64,000 nucleotides of DNA from an uncultured Odoribacter sp. (lineage in GTDB: Bacteria; Bacteroidota; Bacteroidia; Bacteroidales; Marinifilaceae). The notes beneath the pieces are model-generated. The model was not told the origin of the DNA, did not search any database, and worked only from the letters and a program-made list of their open reading frames with translations. Location: positions 124,001-188,000 of the forward strand of contig CALUKE010000004.1 in assembly GCA_944321165.1 (NCBI GenBank). The letters are read 5' to 3'. Below are positions 28,301 to 36,478 of the stretch, in pieces (the stretch's first letter is position 1; the number at the start of each line of letters is the position of its first letter). Position numbers and translations under genes: made by a program.

Positions 28301-28777
28301 CGCATATCCTGGAAAGGTTTTACGTTAAGCTTGCAAGGCACTTTCAGCGTCGGAGCCCAAAAAGCATGGATTGCCCAGGAGCAACAATTTTCATTTGCCT
28401 CTTCTTCAACCGGAAACGTCCTGGACGTAGCCTTAAAAAGATGGAATGCTGAAAATCCGGATTCCCGTTACCCCTCCTTGCGTTTGGATTATTACCGCAA
28501 TGCATTGACGGATTTTGCGGTTCACGACGCTTCCTATTTCAAATGCCAGAACATCAACCTAGAATACAAATTCCCGGAAAAAATATTACAAGCCACTAAA
28601 TTATTCCAAGAGGTACGTCTGTTTACTTCTGTAAATAACGTCTTCACCATCACCTCCTATCCGGGTCCCTCTCCAGAATCCTGGAGTCGTAACACCATTC
28701 AGGGAGCGTCACTGGACACCGAAGCCTATCCCAGAACACGCATGTTTAATTTTGGCTTAAAAGTAACATTAAAATAA
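25364..28777 (+). CDS. SusC/RagA-family TonB-dependent receptor with STN domain (locus 1)
   Basis: A 1137-residue outer-membrane barrel. A long N-terminal signal region (basic stretch, then LLLCVLFVNLPAFS) precedes an STN signalling domain (about residues 45-120). A carboxypeptidase-like beta-sandwich follows (GTVKDEKGQPLPGVTILVKG). The plug carries AIVIGYGTTAKKDLTGAVA, LEIRGVPSLNG and AAIYGSRAASGVILITTKSG. The rest is a 22-stranded-type barrel ending with an aromatic-rich terminal strand. The STN domain and the upstream FecR/sigma pair make it a signalling transducer as well as a transporter. It is followed 6 bases later by its SusD partner. The substrate is not readable from the sequence. 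Confidence 0.95.
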   Translation: MKRMRLCPYSGKFKKKKKMFAARCYSLLLCVLFVNLPAFSQQQPVNLDLKNQGIDVLFGEIQRQTGLYFVYNMEQMKKKFETISVQAKGKSVENVLKKLLKGSGLTFKFERNLITILPENLSTQPQWSIRGTVKDEKGQPLPGVTILVKGTTSGIVSDINGYFQLNLASQTAPVLVFSFIGFETKEITVNSQEPLTVNMKETVSELDEAIVIGYGTTAKKDLTGAVARFDSKIIEESTATNVAHMMQGQISGLSILAGDGAPGSPARLEIRGVPSLNGSTSPLIVVDNVPMPSDFDINEINPQIIANIDILKGASSAAIYGSRAASGVILITTKSGNLNQKTEIRYNYDCGLSTLVSKINTLTADEFKVLLMEAVRNEAAAAGYKDITEYSRYKLFTSPDFFGEANTPWMKYIMRNGIKQQHNLLITGGGKEMTFNVAFNYSDEKGEMKMTDFKRYTLDANLMTKINSWLKFDLKVNGNISNRLSTGARISTAATGRPDIKAYNEDGSLYIHSYTNGSRIDYVPNPILEMEGNKITNDGTNFRVSGSFEAQPLKNMLFSSRYTYQHRQEEQYTYNSSQTETGSDRWKDQKGYGRYATSKGIYHELELRLSYNTLIKNKHRIAAVTAFSYTKDHSNSMSLAMTDFSDDDIQNAIWQGANPYQYNFLDGSDKGATLVSFIARVEYKYNDRYLLTSTIRSDGSSKFAPKYRWGNFPSLAVAWILSEEKFLKEQQVLSFLKLRAGWGKSGNADVGEYGWRTLYEAGDYQNLPTIIPSQVGNDLLKWEATEQYDIGLDFGFFKQRISGSLGVYLKKTDGLLYPFTLAPSTGMKTSNVNFANIENKGIEFDITARVIENDNWKWNVSFNIGKNINLIKNLDARYVSVPGQSYLTNTILQEGKSMGLLFGYQTDGVFRSQEEINYYESLNAEHQYQEQYSHIKTIPGDLKLVDQNGDGYVNRVSGNYEDMVVLGCSRPDFEGGFNTRISWKGFTLSLQGTFSVGAQKAWIAQEQQFSFASSSTGNVLDVALKRWNAENPDSRYPSLRLDYYRNALTDFAVHDASYFKCQNINLEYKFPEKILQATKLFQEVRLFTSVNNVFTITSYPGPSPESWSRNTIQGASLDTEAYPRTRMFNFGLKVTLK

Positions 28778-28783
28778 TTACAT

Positions 28784-30190
28784 ATGAAATATATCATTTT
28801 TTGTATCCTGCTTGCAATACTCTCCGGAGGTTGCGACACCTGGCTAGATAATGAAATGCCCAAGCACAATCTGATCGCCGAAAATGCGATCACCAACGAA
28901 AGAACGGCAGAAACTGCCTTGAACGGCATTTATTCCTTTCTGCACGGTTTCGGTGCACTGAGCGCCTACTACATATCCGACAACGAATTCCGCTGTGGCT
29001 TGCTGTATGACCAATACAACGGCACTTTCGAAGTGGAAGACCTCAGCATGCTGCGTCAACGGGAAGAAGAGACAAGGATTTATACCCCCTGGTTTCAAAT
29101 GTATCAGATGATAAATGCCGCCAACAATTTTATTTACAATGTAGAAAAACTCCCGGAAGATGTATTCGCCGCTGGCCGAAAAGAAGAACTTCTGGCAGAA
29201 GCCAGATGTATGCGAGGTTTCGCACTGGGATTTTTATTACGCCGTTACGGTTATTTCTGGGATTTAAACAGTGATTTGGGTATTCCGTTAAGACTGGAGC
29301 CAGCCTCTCTCTCCAATAATTTCATGGGAAGATCCTCCGTAAAAGAATGCTACAAACAAATTTTTGAAGATTTCGACTATGCCATCCAATTCGGTCCCCG
29401 CTATTATTCCAAATTTCGGACCTGTGCAACGACTGCGAAAGCCTTCAAAGCAGATCTGTTGCTCAGTCGTGGAGAAACAGCCGATTATGAGGAAGTTGTT
29501 CGTCTGTGTGATGAAATCTTAGCATCGGATGAATTTCAATTGGAAAAAACATACGGAGACATCTTCAGCAGAGGCTACAATTCCACCGAACTCATGTTCA
29601 CCCGACATATCAAAACATTGCCGGAATTGGATGATAACAATCCTTCCCTGCTACGTCTGTTTGGTACAGGAATCTATAAACCCAGCGATATGTTCCTGGA
29701 AATCTTTAACAAAGAAGATGCCCGTTTTGCCTTTACATTAGACACGGTCAAAATCATGCACGGCATTTCGGAAGTAGAAAAGGAAGCCTGGGTAAAACAC
29801 TATGTAGCGGACGGAAATTGCCCCATGTATTACATGAGATTGGGACAAGTACTGTTAATGAAAGCAGAAGCCATGGCCCGTCTGTCCTACCCGATAAAAG
29901 ACATATTAGTTCCATTGAATACTTTGCGGGAACGTGCTGGAAATCTACCCTTACACGAAGAAAATTACTGGGACCATTCCGATCTATTGCTCGAAATATT
30001 TAATGAAAATGTAAAAGAATTGAGTATGGAAAATGGAGCGATTTACTTTTTGGCAATCCGTATAAAAAGCGGCAATGTTCGTAAACTGAAAGAATTAAAT
30101 CCCTATTACGAAGATGACAGTCAATTGTGTTTCCCCATTCCCAAAATGGAACTGGATTTTAATCCGAATGTTGTGCAAAAACCACTATAA
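28784..30190 (+). CDS. SusD/RagB-family substrate-binding lipoprotein (locus 1)
   Basis: A 468-residue surface lipoprotein. The signal ends in lipobox LSGGC, with the lipidated Cys near residue 18. The SusD N-terminal pattern TAETALNGIYSFL and the TPR-like helices (ARCMRGFALGFLLRRYGYF, AKAFKADLLLSRGE) are present, as is the C-terminal ALRIK-like FLAIRIKSGN. It would cap the SusC barrel encoded just upstream. It is somewhat short for the family and lacks the common RWFDLRR ending, using LSMENGAIYFLAIR instead. Confidence 0.9.
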   Translation: MKYIIFCILLAILSGGCDTWLDNEMPKHNLIAENAITNERTAETALNGIYSFLHGFGALSAYYISDNEFRCGLLYDQYNGTFEVEDLSMLRQREEETRIYTPWFQMYQMINAANNFIYNVEKLPEDVFAAGRKEELLAEARCMRGFALGFLLRRYGYFWDLNSDLGIPLRLEPASLSNNFMGRSSVKECYKQIFEDFDYAIQFGPRYYSKFRTCATTAKAFKADLLLSRGETADYEEVVRLCDEILASDEFQLEKTYGDIFSRGYNSTELMFTRHIKTLPELDDNNPSLLRLFGTGIYKPSDMFLEIFNKEDARFAFTLDTVKIMHGISEVEKEAWVKHYVADGNCPMYYMRLGQVLLMKAEAMARLSYPIKDILVPLNTLRERAGNLPLHEENYWDHSDLLLEIFNENVKELSMENGAIYFLAIRIKSGNVRKLKELNPYYEDDSQLCFPIPKMELDFNPNVVQKPL

Positions 30191-30202
30191 GATATTGAAT
30201 AT

Positions 30203-31114
30203 ATGAAGCAAATCTATATTATTATTTATGTTGCCATGACATTGGCAGCCTGTTCGATAGATGAGGTATTGAAACCATCCAATCAAATCAATATCTCTTT
30301 GATGGAAACGGTCGATACGGTAAAAGCGGTACCGGGAGCTGATATTCAGTTCAAATTTATCGCTTCGACAAATTTCGGCAAAATTATTCGAATTGAAGTG
30401 GATGAAAAAAGCCATCCATTTGAAATATCTCTGGATTCGATAAACTTTACTTTGGTTGATCAGAGTTTAGGGCTCTCTTTGGATTCATCCGGCTTTTTGT
30501 CCAGACCTGTATCGACAGTCATGGTACTGCTCCCGATGACAGTACCCTTGGAAGAAGAATATGTCGGAGAAACCCTAAGCATGCGCTTTAAAGTCAGCGA
30601 TGATCAAGGCAATACCGCCAGCGTACGCCCCTGTTTCAAAATCGTCAACATCAAAAGCAATGATTGGCTGTATTTATATATGACCTATGCGGGCAGAGCC
30701 TCGTTTTATGCTTTCGACTCCAACGGCAAACACGCCAAGTATCTCACTTTTTCAGGAGAAGAAGAATCCATCGAAATCATTACGGCTACCGATGCAGACA
30801 AAAAAACCTATGCCTTTAATCCGCATGCATCTGCCACTGAAGAATTTATGATTACAACTACTTCCTACAAAACCTATAAAAGCGAATCGATGCGCAATAC
30901 GGTCTTCATGAAATTAGAAGCCTGTGATTTTGACCGAATAGACGACACTTTTGTCGAACAGCTGGATTTTTCTCAGGCAGTCGACCGTTTGGAAATAAAT
31001 CACAAGGATGTCTTCGCATTCAAAAATCAGGATGGGAAAAAAGGAATCATTCAGGCACAACTTCAATATAACCAACTTTCACTTCGAAGTTTAATCCAAA
31101 TTGTTGCCAAATAG
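30203..31114 (+). CDS. Unrecognised surface lipoprotein of locus 1
   Basis: A 303-residue lipoprotein with signal and lipobox LAAC (Cys near residue 18). After the Cys the sequence alternates hydrophobic and polar residues in a beta-rich pattern, beginning INISLMETVDTVKAVPGA, as in Ig-like or SusE/F-like accessory lipoproteins. I do not recognise a named family. It follows SusD by 12 bases and ends in a terminator, so it is the last gene of locus 1. A role in substrate capture on the cell surface is inferred from position only. Confidence 0.75.
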   Translation: MKQIYIIIYVAMTLAACSIDEVLKPSNQINISLMETVDTVKAVPGADIQFKFIASTNFGKIIRIEVDEKSHPFEISLDSINFTLVDQSLGLSLDSSGFLSRPVSTVMVLLPMTVPLEEEYVGETLSMRFKVSDDQGNTASVRPCFKIVNIKSNDWLYLYMTYAGRASFYAFDSNGKHAKYLTFSGEEESIEIITATDADKKTYAFNPHASATEEFMITTTSYKTYKSESMRNTVFMKLEACDFDRIDDTFVEQLDFSQAVDRLEINHKDVFAFKNQDGKKGIIQAQLQYNQLSLRSLIQIVAK

Positions 31115-31125
31115 TGATCCAGAAT

Positions 31126-31166
31126 CGGAGTGATTTTGCTACCGAAAAAAGTTCAAAATCACTCCG
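31126..31166 (+). terminator. Terminator closing locus 1
   Basis: Perfect 13-bp inverted repeat CGGAGTGATTTTG (31126-31138) and CAAAATCACTCCG (31154-31166) with a 15-base loop, just after the locus 1 lipoprotein gene. There is no strong T-run. Confidence 0.7.
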
Positions 31167-31260
31167 AAATCCATTATATTCCCATAAAAAAGCGCTCCTC
31201 TTGTCTCTGGACAAACCAATTATAATTACATTTTTAAAAGAGGCAAGAAAAAAAAATCTC

Positions 31261-31268
31261 TATCTTTG
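31261..31268 (+). promoter_or_regulatory. Candidate -7 element for locus 2 sigma gene
   Basis: TATCTTTG matches TAnnTTTG. The start of transcription would be near 31275, 43 bases before the sigma ATG. The rest of the 31167-31317 gap is A/T-rich and shows nothing else. Confidence 0.5.
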
Positions 31269-31317
31269 CTCCCATTAAACAGGTTTATATCCAGCAATCG
31301 GATTATTCTGATAAAAG

Positions 31318-31875
31318 ATGTCTGCAGAATTCACAGAATACCATATACAATTGCTCGGAGAAGGGGATAGCAACGCCTATCGGCTTTTATACAAGCATTT
31401 CTTCTCCGCGCTCTGTATTTTTGCCCGAAAACTGGGGTTAAGCAAAGAAGAATCAGAAGACATCGTTCAAGAAATTTTTTGTCACATTTATCACGAGAAA
31501 TTGCTGCCCAACCACCTGAGTGCTTTTAAAACTTACCTGTATGCAGCAGTCCGCAACCGCTGTCTAAACCACATCCGCGACACACAACGCCGTAAAAACA
31601 ACGAACAAATTTACAACGACACCTTGTCGGAAAACAATTTCTGGGATCAAATTATCGCCAATGAAGTGTATCGGGAACTACAACTGCTTCTGAACGAACT
31701 TCCCCCTCAATGCCGAAACATCTTTCAACGATCGCTCAACGGCGACACCTCTGAAAAAATAGCGGCAGATTTGAATTTATCCGTAGAAACAGTGAAAACC
31801 CAACGAAAAAAAGCCAAAAAGCTGCTCCGCGAGAAATATCGCACGTTATACGATATTTTCGGAATCATGTTATGA
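31318..31875 (+). CDS. ECF-type RNA polymerase sigma factor (locus 2)
   Basis: A 185-residue ECF sigma factor. Region 2 includes LLYKHFFSALCIFARKLG and EESEDIVQEIFCHIYHE. Region 4 includes LPPQCRNIFQRSLNG and EKIAADLNLSVETVKTQ. It is a distant paralogue of the locus 1 and locus 3 sigma factors rather than a recent copy, judging by many differences in region 2. It heads a nine-gene plus-strand locus with the FecR gene 60 bases downstream. Confidence 0.92.
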   Translation: MSAEFTEYHIQLLGEGDSNAYRLLYKHFFSALCIFARKLGLSKEESEDIVQEIFCHIYHEKLLPNHLSAFKTYLYAAVRNRCLNHIRDTQRRKNNEQIYNDTLSENNFWDQIIANEVYRELQLLLNELPPQCRNIFQRSLNGDTSEKIAADLNLSVETVKTQRKKAKKLLREKYRTLYDIFGIML

Positions 31876-31935
31876 TTTTTTTACGGAAATACCCACTTTT
31901 TTATTCGGTGGTGTCTATAAAGAAAAAATCATTCC

Positions 31936-33093
31936 ATGAAAACAGAAGATCCTTATCGAATTGTTTCTTATATCCTGGCAAAACTCACCGCGACGTCTTC
32001 GCCTGCCGACGAGGCACAGCTGGAAAAATGGCTACAGGAATCCGAAACCCACCGCGAAATATTCAACAAATTGCTTCAAAAAGAAAATTTTGAACAATAT
32101 CAAAGCATGTTTGAAGAACATCCGGACGAATATCATTATCTTCAAATGCAGAAACATATAAAAAAAGAAAAACGAATCCGCCTATTCAAACGTGTGGGAT
32201 ATGCGGCAGCCATTTTAATTCTCTTTGTCTTTAGCGCCTTATTATGGCCGCAATCGACACAAGAAGAACCCTCCCGCATTTCGGATACAAGCACAAGCAT
32301 TCGTCCCGGAAGTCCATTTGCAATTTTAACGCTCCCTGGCGGCACCACCATCCAATTAGACTCCACAACACGTCGAAGTCCAATACTACAAACAGGCATT
32401 ATCTCCCAACAGGACACACTAGTATACCAAAGATCAAACAATGTTAAAGGAGAATACCACACTTTATTCATCCCTCGCGGAGGCGAATACATATTAAAAT
32501 TATCCGATGGCACCAAGATATGGTTGAATGCAGAAAGTGAATTGAAATACCCGGTACAGTTTGAAGCTACCCAACGCAAAGTATATCTAAAAGGAGAAGC
32601 CTATTTTGAAGTAGCCAAAAATGAACACAGCCCTTTTATTGTCATCACTGGCGAACAGACAACGACGGTCCTGGGGACCTCTTTCAATTTGCGGGCTTAT
32701 CCGGAAGAGGCTCAAATCCTGACGACCCTTGAAAAAGGATCGGTACAAATCAGCACTTCCCAAGGGAATACCATCCTGAAACCGGGCGAACAGGCCCGGA
32801 CTCTTTCCAATAGCCAGACAATCGAGAAAACGCAGGTAAACACATCGCTTTACACAGCCTGGCATCTGGGAAAATACATCTTCATCGATCAGCCCTTAGA
32901 AGAAATTCTCCATACCTTAGCCCGCTGGTATAATATGAATATCTGGTACGACCATCCGGATTTGAAAAAAATCCAATTTACCGGAGAATTACGGAAATAC
33001 GATGATATTCAGGAATTTCTCGAAAAAATAGAACATCTTGAAAAAGTGCATTTCCAAATACAGGATCAGACCGTTTCTGTATTCAGATATTAA
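31936..33093 (+). CDS. FecR-family anti-sigma factor (locus 2)
   Basis: A 385-residue single-pass anti-sigma factor. The cytoplasmic N-terminal region (about 1-90) contains EAQLEKWLQESETHREIF. The transmembrane helix is near residues 92-108 (YAAAILILFVFSALLW). The periplasmic FecR domain shows FIPRGGEYILKLSDGTKIW, VYLKGEAYFEVAKN and TTVLGTSFNLRAYP. The C-terminal DUF4974-like part has LEEILHTLARWYNMNIWY. It is expected to sequester the upstream sigma factor until the SusC STN domain signals. Confidence 0.93.
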   Translation: MKTEDPYRIVSYILAKLTATSSPADEAQLEKWLQESETHREIFNKLLQKENFEQYQSMFEEHPDEYHYLQMQKHIKKEKRIRLFKRVGYAAAILILFVFSALLWPQSTQEEPSRISDTSTSIRPGSPFAILTLPGGTTIQLDSTTRRSPILQTGIISQQDTLVYQRSNNVKGEYHTLFIPRGGEYILKLSDGTKIWLNAESELKYPVQFEATQRKVYLKGEAYFEVAKNEHSPFIVITGEQTTTVLGTSFNLRAYPEEAQILTTLEKGSVQISTSQGNTILKPGEQARTLSNSQTIEKTQVNTSLYTAWHLGKYIFIDQPLEEILHTLARWYNMNIWYDHPDLKKIQFTGELRKYDDIQEFLEKIEHLEKVHFQIQDQTVSVFRY

Positions 33094-33095
33094 AA

Positions 33096-33122
33096 ACGGG
33101 AGATATTCGCCGCATCCCCCGT
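33096..33122 (+). other. Weak hairpin in the FecR-SusC gap of locus 2
   Basis: ACGGG (33096-33100) pairs with CCCGT (33118-33122), with possible extension through GA/TC. It is weaker than the hairpins at the same place in loci 1 and 3, but in the matching position. Confidence 0.3.
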
Positions 33123-33176
33123 CATTAGCAACACTTGATAAATCAAGTATTTACAAACTTAATGTATTACAAAATT

Positions 33177-36100
33177 ATGAAAAAAAAACGATTAACCCCT
33201 CCACTGTCGGAGAAAATCAAAAAAATTGTATTTATGCATTTTCTCACTGCTCTTTTTTTAGTGATGTTGCTTCCGGGTATGGCGATTTCGCATGCCCAGA
33301 ACAAAATCAGCGTAGATGTACGAAAAGAAAACCTGAAAAAAGTATTTAGCGACATTCAGGCCCAATGTGAGTATCGTTTTCTGTATTCTTCCGAAGATGT
33401 CAATCACATCACAGTCTCCAACATCAAATTGGAAAATGCAGAACTCCACGAAGTTCTCTATTCCCTGCTACAAGGAACAAATTTAACTTATGAAATAAAA
33501 GAAGACCTTATTTTCATAAAAAAAGCACCCGTTCCCGATCAAAAACGCGAACTGCATCTGACAGGTCAAGTGAAAGACAGTCAAGGAGAACCTTTACCAG
33601 GAGTTACCGTACTCATTAAAGGGACTACCATCGGGACCTCTACCGACGACCAGGGAATGTTCCAATTGGACATCGTCTTTAGCGATAATCTTTATTTGGC
33701 ATTCTCATTTATCGGCATGGAAAATATCGAACTTCCCATTACCCTTGACCGAACTGTTTACAATGTTACTCTTCAAGAAACGCAAACAGCCCTTGAAGAT
33801 GTAGTCGTCACTGGTTTCTTTTCCAAGAACAGGAACAGTTTCACCGGCTCCGTCAAAACACTCAAGGGCGAAGATATCAAAACCGTATCCAACACAAACC
33901 TGATATCCGCCTTAGCCATGTTAACTCCCGGACTTAAAATTGTCGAAAACAACCAGAGCGGATCCAATCCCAACCACCTTCCCGAAATCGTCATCCGAGG
34001 CACCTCTTCTCTCACCACGGAAGCAGATGTCAACCCCAACCAACCAATCATCATATTGGATGGACTCGAAATCACTCTCCGCGATTTATACGATTTAGAT
34101 ATCAACGAAATCGAACGGGTCGATGTTCTGAAGGATGCGTCTGCCGCTGCTTTGTATGGGGAAAAAGCCGCAAACGGCGTAATTGTGATTGAACGGAAAA
34201 AGATCCTGCATGAAAAATTACGTCTTTCTTACAATCTAGACGGTAGCATTGACCTCCCAGACTTAACAACCTACGACTATTTAAATGCCGCCGATAAACT
34301 CGAATTCGAGAGAAGAGCCAATCTATATGACTTCGAAAAGAAAACAGATTTAGAAGAATACAATCGCAAAAAATTACTGATATCCAAAGGCATGAACACC
34401 AATTGGATGGCAAAACCCTTGCGGACAGGACATACGATTGGCCATTCTGTCGGAATCAGCGGTAAAGGCAACAACATGACCTACCGCATCAACGCCAATA
34501 TCCGGAACGTCTCAGGTGTCATGAAGGATGACTATCGCAATACTTACGGCGTCAGCATATTTCTTGCCTATCACATTGCCAACAAAGTCACGGTTTCCTA
34601 CCAAAGCAACTACTCCGGAGTAAACTCAAAAGATAGCCCTTATGGTACTTTTTCAAACTATGTTGCTTTAAATCCATACGACAGTCCCTATGAAGAGACC
34701 GGCGTTCTACAGAAAAAATTATCCTGGGAAGTCAATAATCCTTTATATGAAGCCCAATGCGGCAGTTACAACAAAACGTCCAGTCACTCTTTTACAAATA
34801 CAGTCAATATCCGCTGGGATATCATAAAAGGCCTGTATTTAACTGCCAATGGTTCCATTGTCAGCGGACAATCCAGCCAGGAAGCCTTCTCTTCTCCAAC
34901 ATCAGCCGTTTATCTTCAGGAAGAAGACCTTCAAAAGAGAGGCCAGTTAATTGAAAACCAAAACAAGACACTCAATCTCAGCGGAAATTTCGTACTCAGC
35001 TATAATCAACACATTGGTGAAAACAGTTTACTTACTCTAAATGTCGGTGGCGACATATATAAAGACGATGCCAAATCATCCAGTTTCACCGGAACCGGAT
35101 TTTTAAAACCGGAACTTCATTCGCCTCAATATGCTGCCACTTATCAGGAGAATTCACATCCGGGTGGGAGCCAAGATCTCAAAACAAGGGCCGGTTTTTT
35201 TGCCTATCTGAACTTCATTCTCCAAAATAAATATTTCGTAGACGGGACCATCCGGCGTTCCGGTTCCTCACAATTCGGAGCCAACAACCGCTATGCCCCT
35301 TTCTGGGCAATCGGAGCCGGCTGGAATCTGCACAATGAATCTTTCTTACAAAAAGAATGGTTGAATACCCTGAGATTCCGTTATTCTTATGGAATCACCG
35401 GGAACATATCTTTCCCATCTTATCAGGCAATTACTACTTATACCTATAATCAGAGTAATTATTACTTACACGGAATGGGTGCCATTCCCAAACAAATGGG
35501 AAACGAAAACCTCACCTGGCAATCGACCAAAACCCATAATTTCGGTTTAAATGCCGATTTCCTGAACAACCGTATCAGTCTGACATTAGACTATTACATA
35601 AAAACCACGGATGACCTGTTGATCGATCAAACCCTTCCGCCTTCCATCGGAGAAACAACAGTCAAAAGCAATTTGGGAAAACAACGGAACAAAGGTATTG
35701 AATTCGACCTCTCAGCTGTTTTTGTACAAAATAAGGATTGGAGATTTTTGCTGAAAATAAATGGGGCGCACAACAAAAACAAAATTCTAGCCATCAGTAA
35801 CGCATTGGCCGCCGCCAACGAATTAGCCAATCAGTCAAGCATCGGGAAACCCAAAGTACTTTATAAAGAAGGGCAATCAACAACGGCCATATATGCAGTA
35901 AGATCTGCAGGTATTAATCCGGCAAACGGTCAAGAAGTATTCATCAATAAAAACGGAGAATATACCTTAAGATACAGTACCAATGACAAAGTCGTTGTTG
36001 GAGATGAATCACCCAAATTGGAAGGTTCCATTTTCCCGATGTTATCTTTCCGAAACTGGTCACTAAATATCAGCATGAGCTACAAATTCGGCGGCCAAAT

Positions 36101-36467
36101 TTATAATACAACTCGAGCAGACAATGTAGAAAATGTCGATCCTCGCAAAAACGTCGATCAAAGGGCATTCGATGAAAGATGGAAACAGGTCAACGATCTT
36201 TTCCCTTATTTGGATATTGCCAACACAGAATCAAGAACCAGCTATCAAAGCAGCCGATTTGTCGAAGACGAAAATACCTTAGAGATAAACCGAATAGAGC
36301 TAGCATATGAATTCCGTGCCAACTGGTTAAAACAGCTCGGTCTTAAACGCCTTCGTCTGTCTGCCGGCATGAACGATATCGCTCGATTGTCTACAGTAAA
36401 ATACGAAAGAGGAACTTCCTACCCATTCAGTCGGGGATTCTCCTTTACAATCAGTCCAACCTTTTAA
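33177..36467 (+). CDS. SusC/RagA-family TonB-dependent receptor with STN domain (locus 2)
   Basis: A 1096-residue outer-membrane receptor, taking ATG 33177 (MKKKRLTPPLSEKIKK) rather than the upstream 33135, which adds 14 atypical residues. The signal peptide ends near ISHAQ. The STN domain (about residues 40-115) contains the KVFSDIQAQCEYRFLYSSED segment. The carboxypeptidase-like domain has GQVKDSQGEPLPGVTVLIKG. The plug carries DVVVTGFFSKNRNSFTGSVK, EIVIRGTSSL and AALYGEKAANGVIVIERKK, a variant of the usual YGSRAANGVIVITTK. A large barrel follows. SusD starts 11 bases downstream. The transported substrate is unknown. Confidence 0.95.
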   Translation: MKKKRLTPPLSEKIKKIVFMHFLTALFLVMLLPGMAISHAQNKISVDVRKENLKKVFSDIQAQCEYRFLYSSEDVNHITVSNIKLENAELHEVLYSLLQGTNLTYEIKEDLIFIKKAPVPDQKRELHLTGQVKDSQGEPLPGVTVLIKGTTIGTSTDDQGMFQLDIVFSDNLYLAFSFIGMENIELPITLDRTVYNVTLQETQTALEDVVVTGFFSKNRNSFTGSVKTLKGEDIKTVSNTNLISALAMLTPGLKIVENNQSGSNPNHLPEIVIRGTSSLTTEADVNPNQPIIILDGLEITLRDLYDLDINEIERVDVLKDASAAALYGEKAANGVIVIERKKILHEKLRLSYNLDGSIDLPDLTTYDYLNAADKLEFERRANLYDFEKKTDLEEYNRKKLLISKGMNTNWMAKPLRTGHTIGHSVGISGKGNNMTYRINANIRNVSGVMKDDYRNTYGVSIFLAYHIANKVTVSYQSNYSGVNSKDSPYGTFSNYVALNPYDSPYEETGVLQKKLSWEVNNPLYEAQCGSYNKTSSHSFTNTVNIRWDIIKGLYLTANGSIVSGQSSQEAFSSPTSAVYLQEEDLQKRGQLIENQNKTLNLSGNFVLSYNQHIGENSLLTLNVGGDIYKDDAKSSSFTGTGFLKPELHSPQYAATYQENSHPGGSQDLKTRAGFFAYLNFILQNKYFVDGTIRRSGSSQFGANNRYAPFWAIGAGWNLHNESFLQKEWLNTLRFRYSYGITGNISFPSYQAITTYTYNQSNYYLHGMGAIPKQMGNENLTWQSTKTHNFGLNADFLNNRISLTLDYYIKTTDDLLIDQTLPPSIGETTVKSNLGKQRNKGIEFDLSAVFVQNKDWRFLLKINGAHNKNKILAISNALAAANELANQSSIGKPKVLYKEGQSTTAIYAVRSAGINPANGQEVFINKNGEYTLRYSTNDKVVVGDESPKLEGSIFPMLSFRNWSLNISMSYKFGGQIYNTTRADNVENVDPRKNVDQRAFDERWKQVNDLFPYLDIANTESRTSYQSSRFVEDENTLEINRIELAYEFRANWLKQLGLKRLRLSAGMNDIARLSTVKYERGTSYPFSRGFSFTISPTF

Positions 36468-36478
36468 AATCAAAAACC

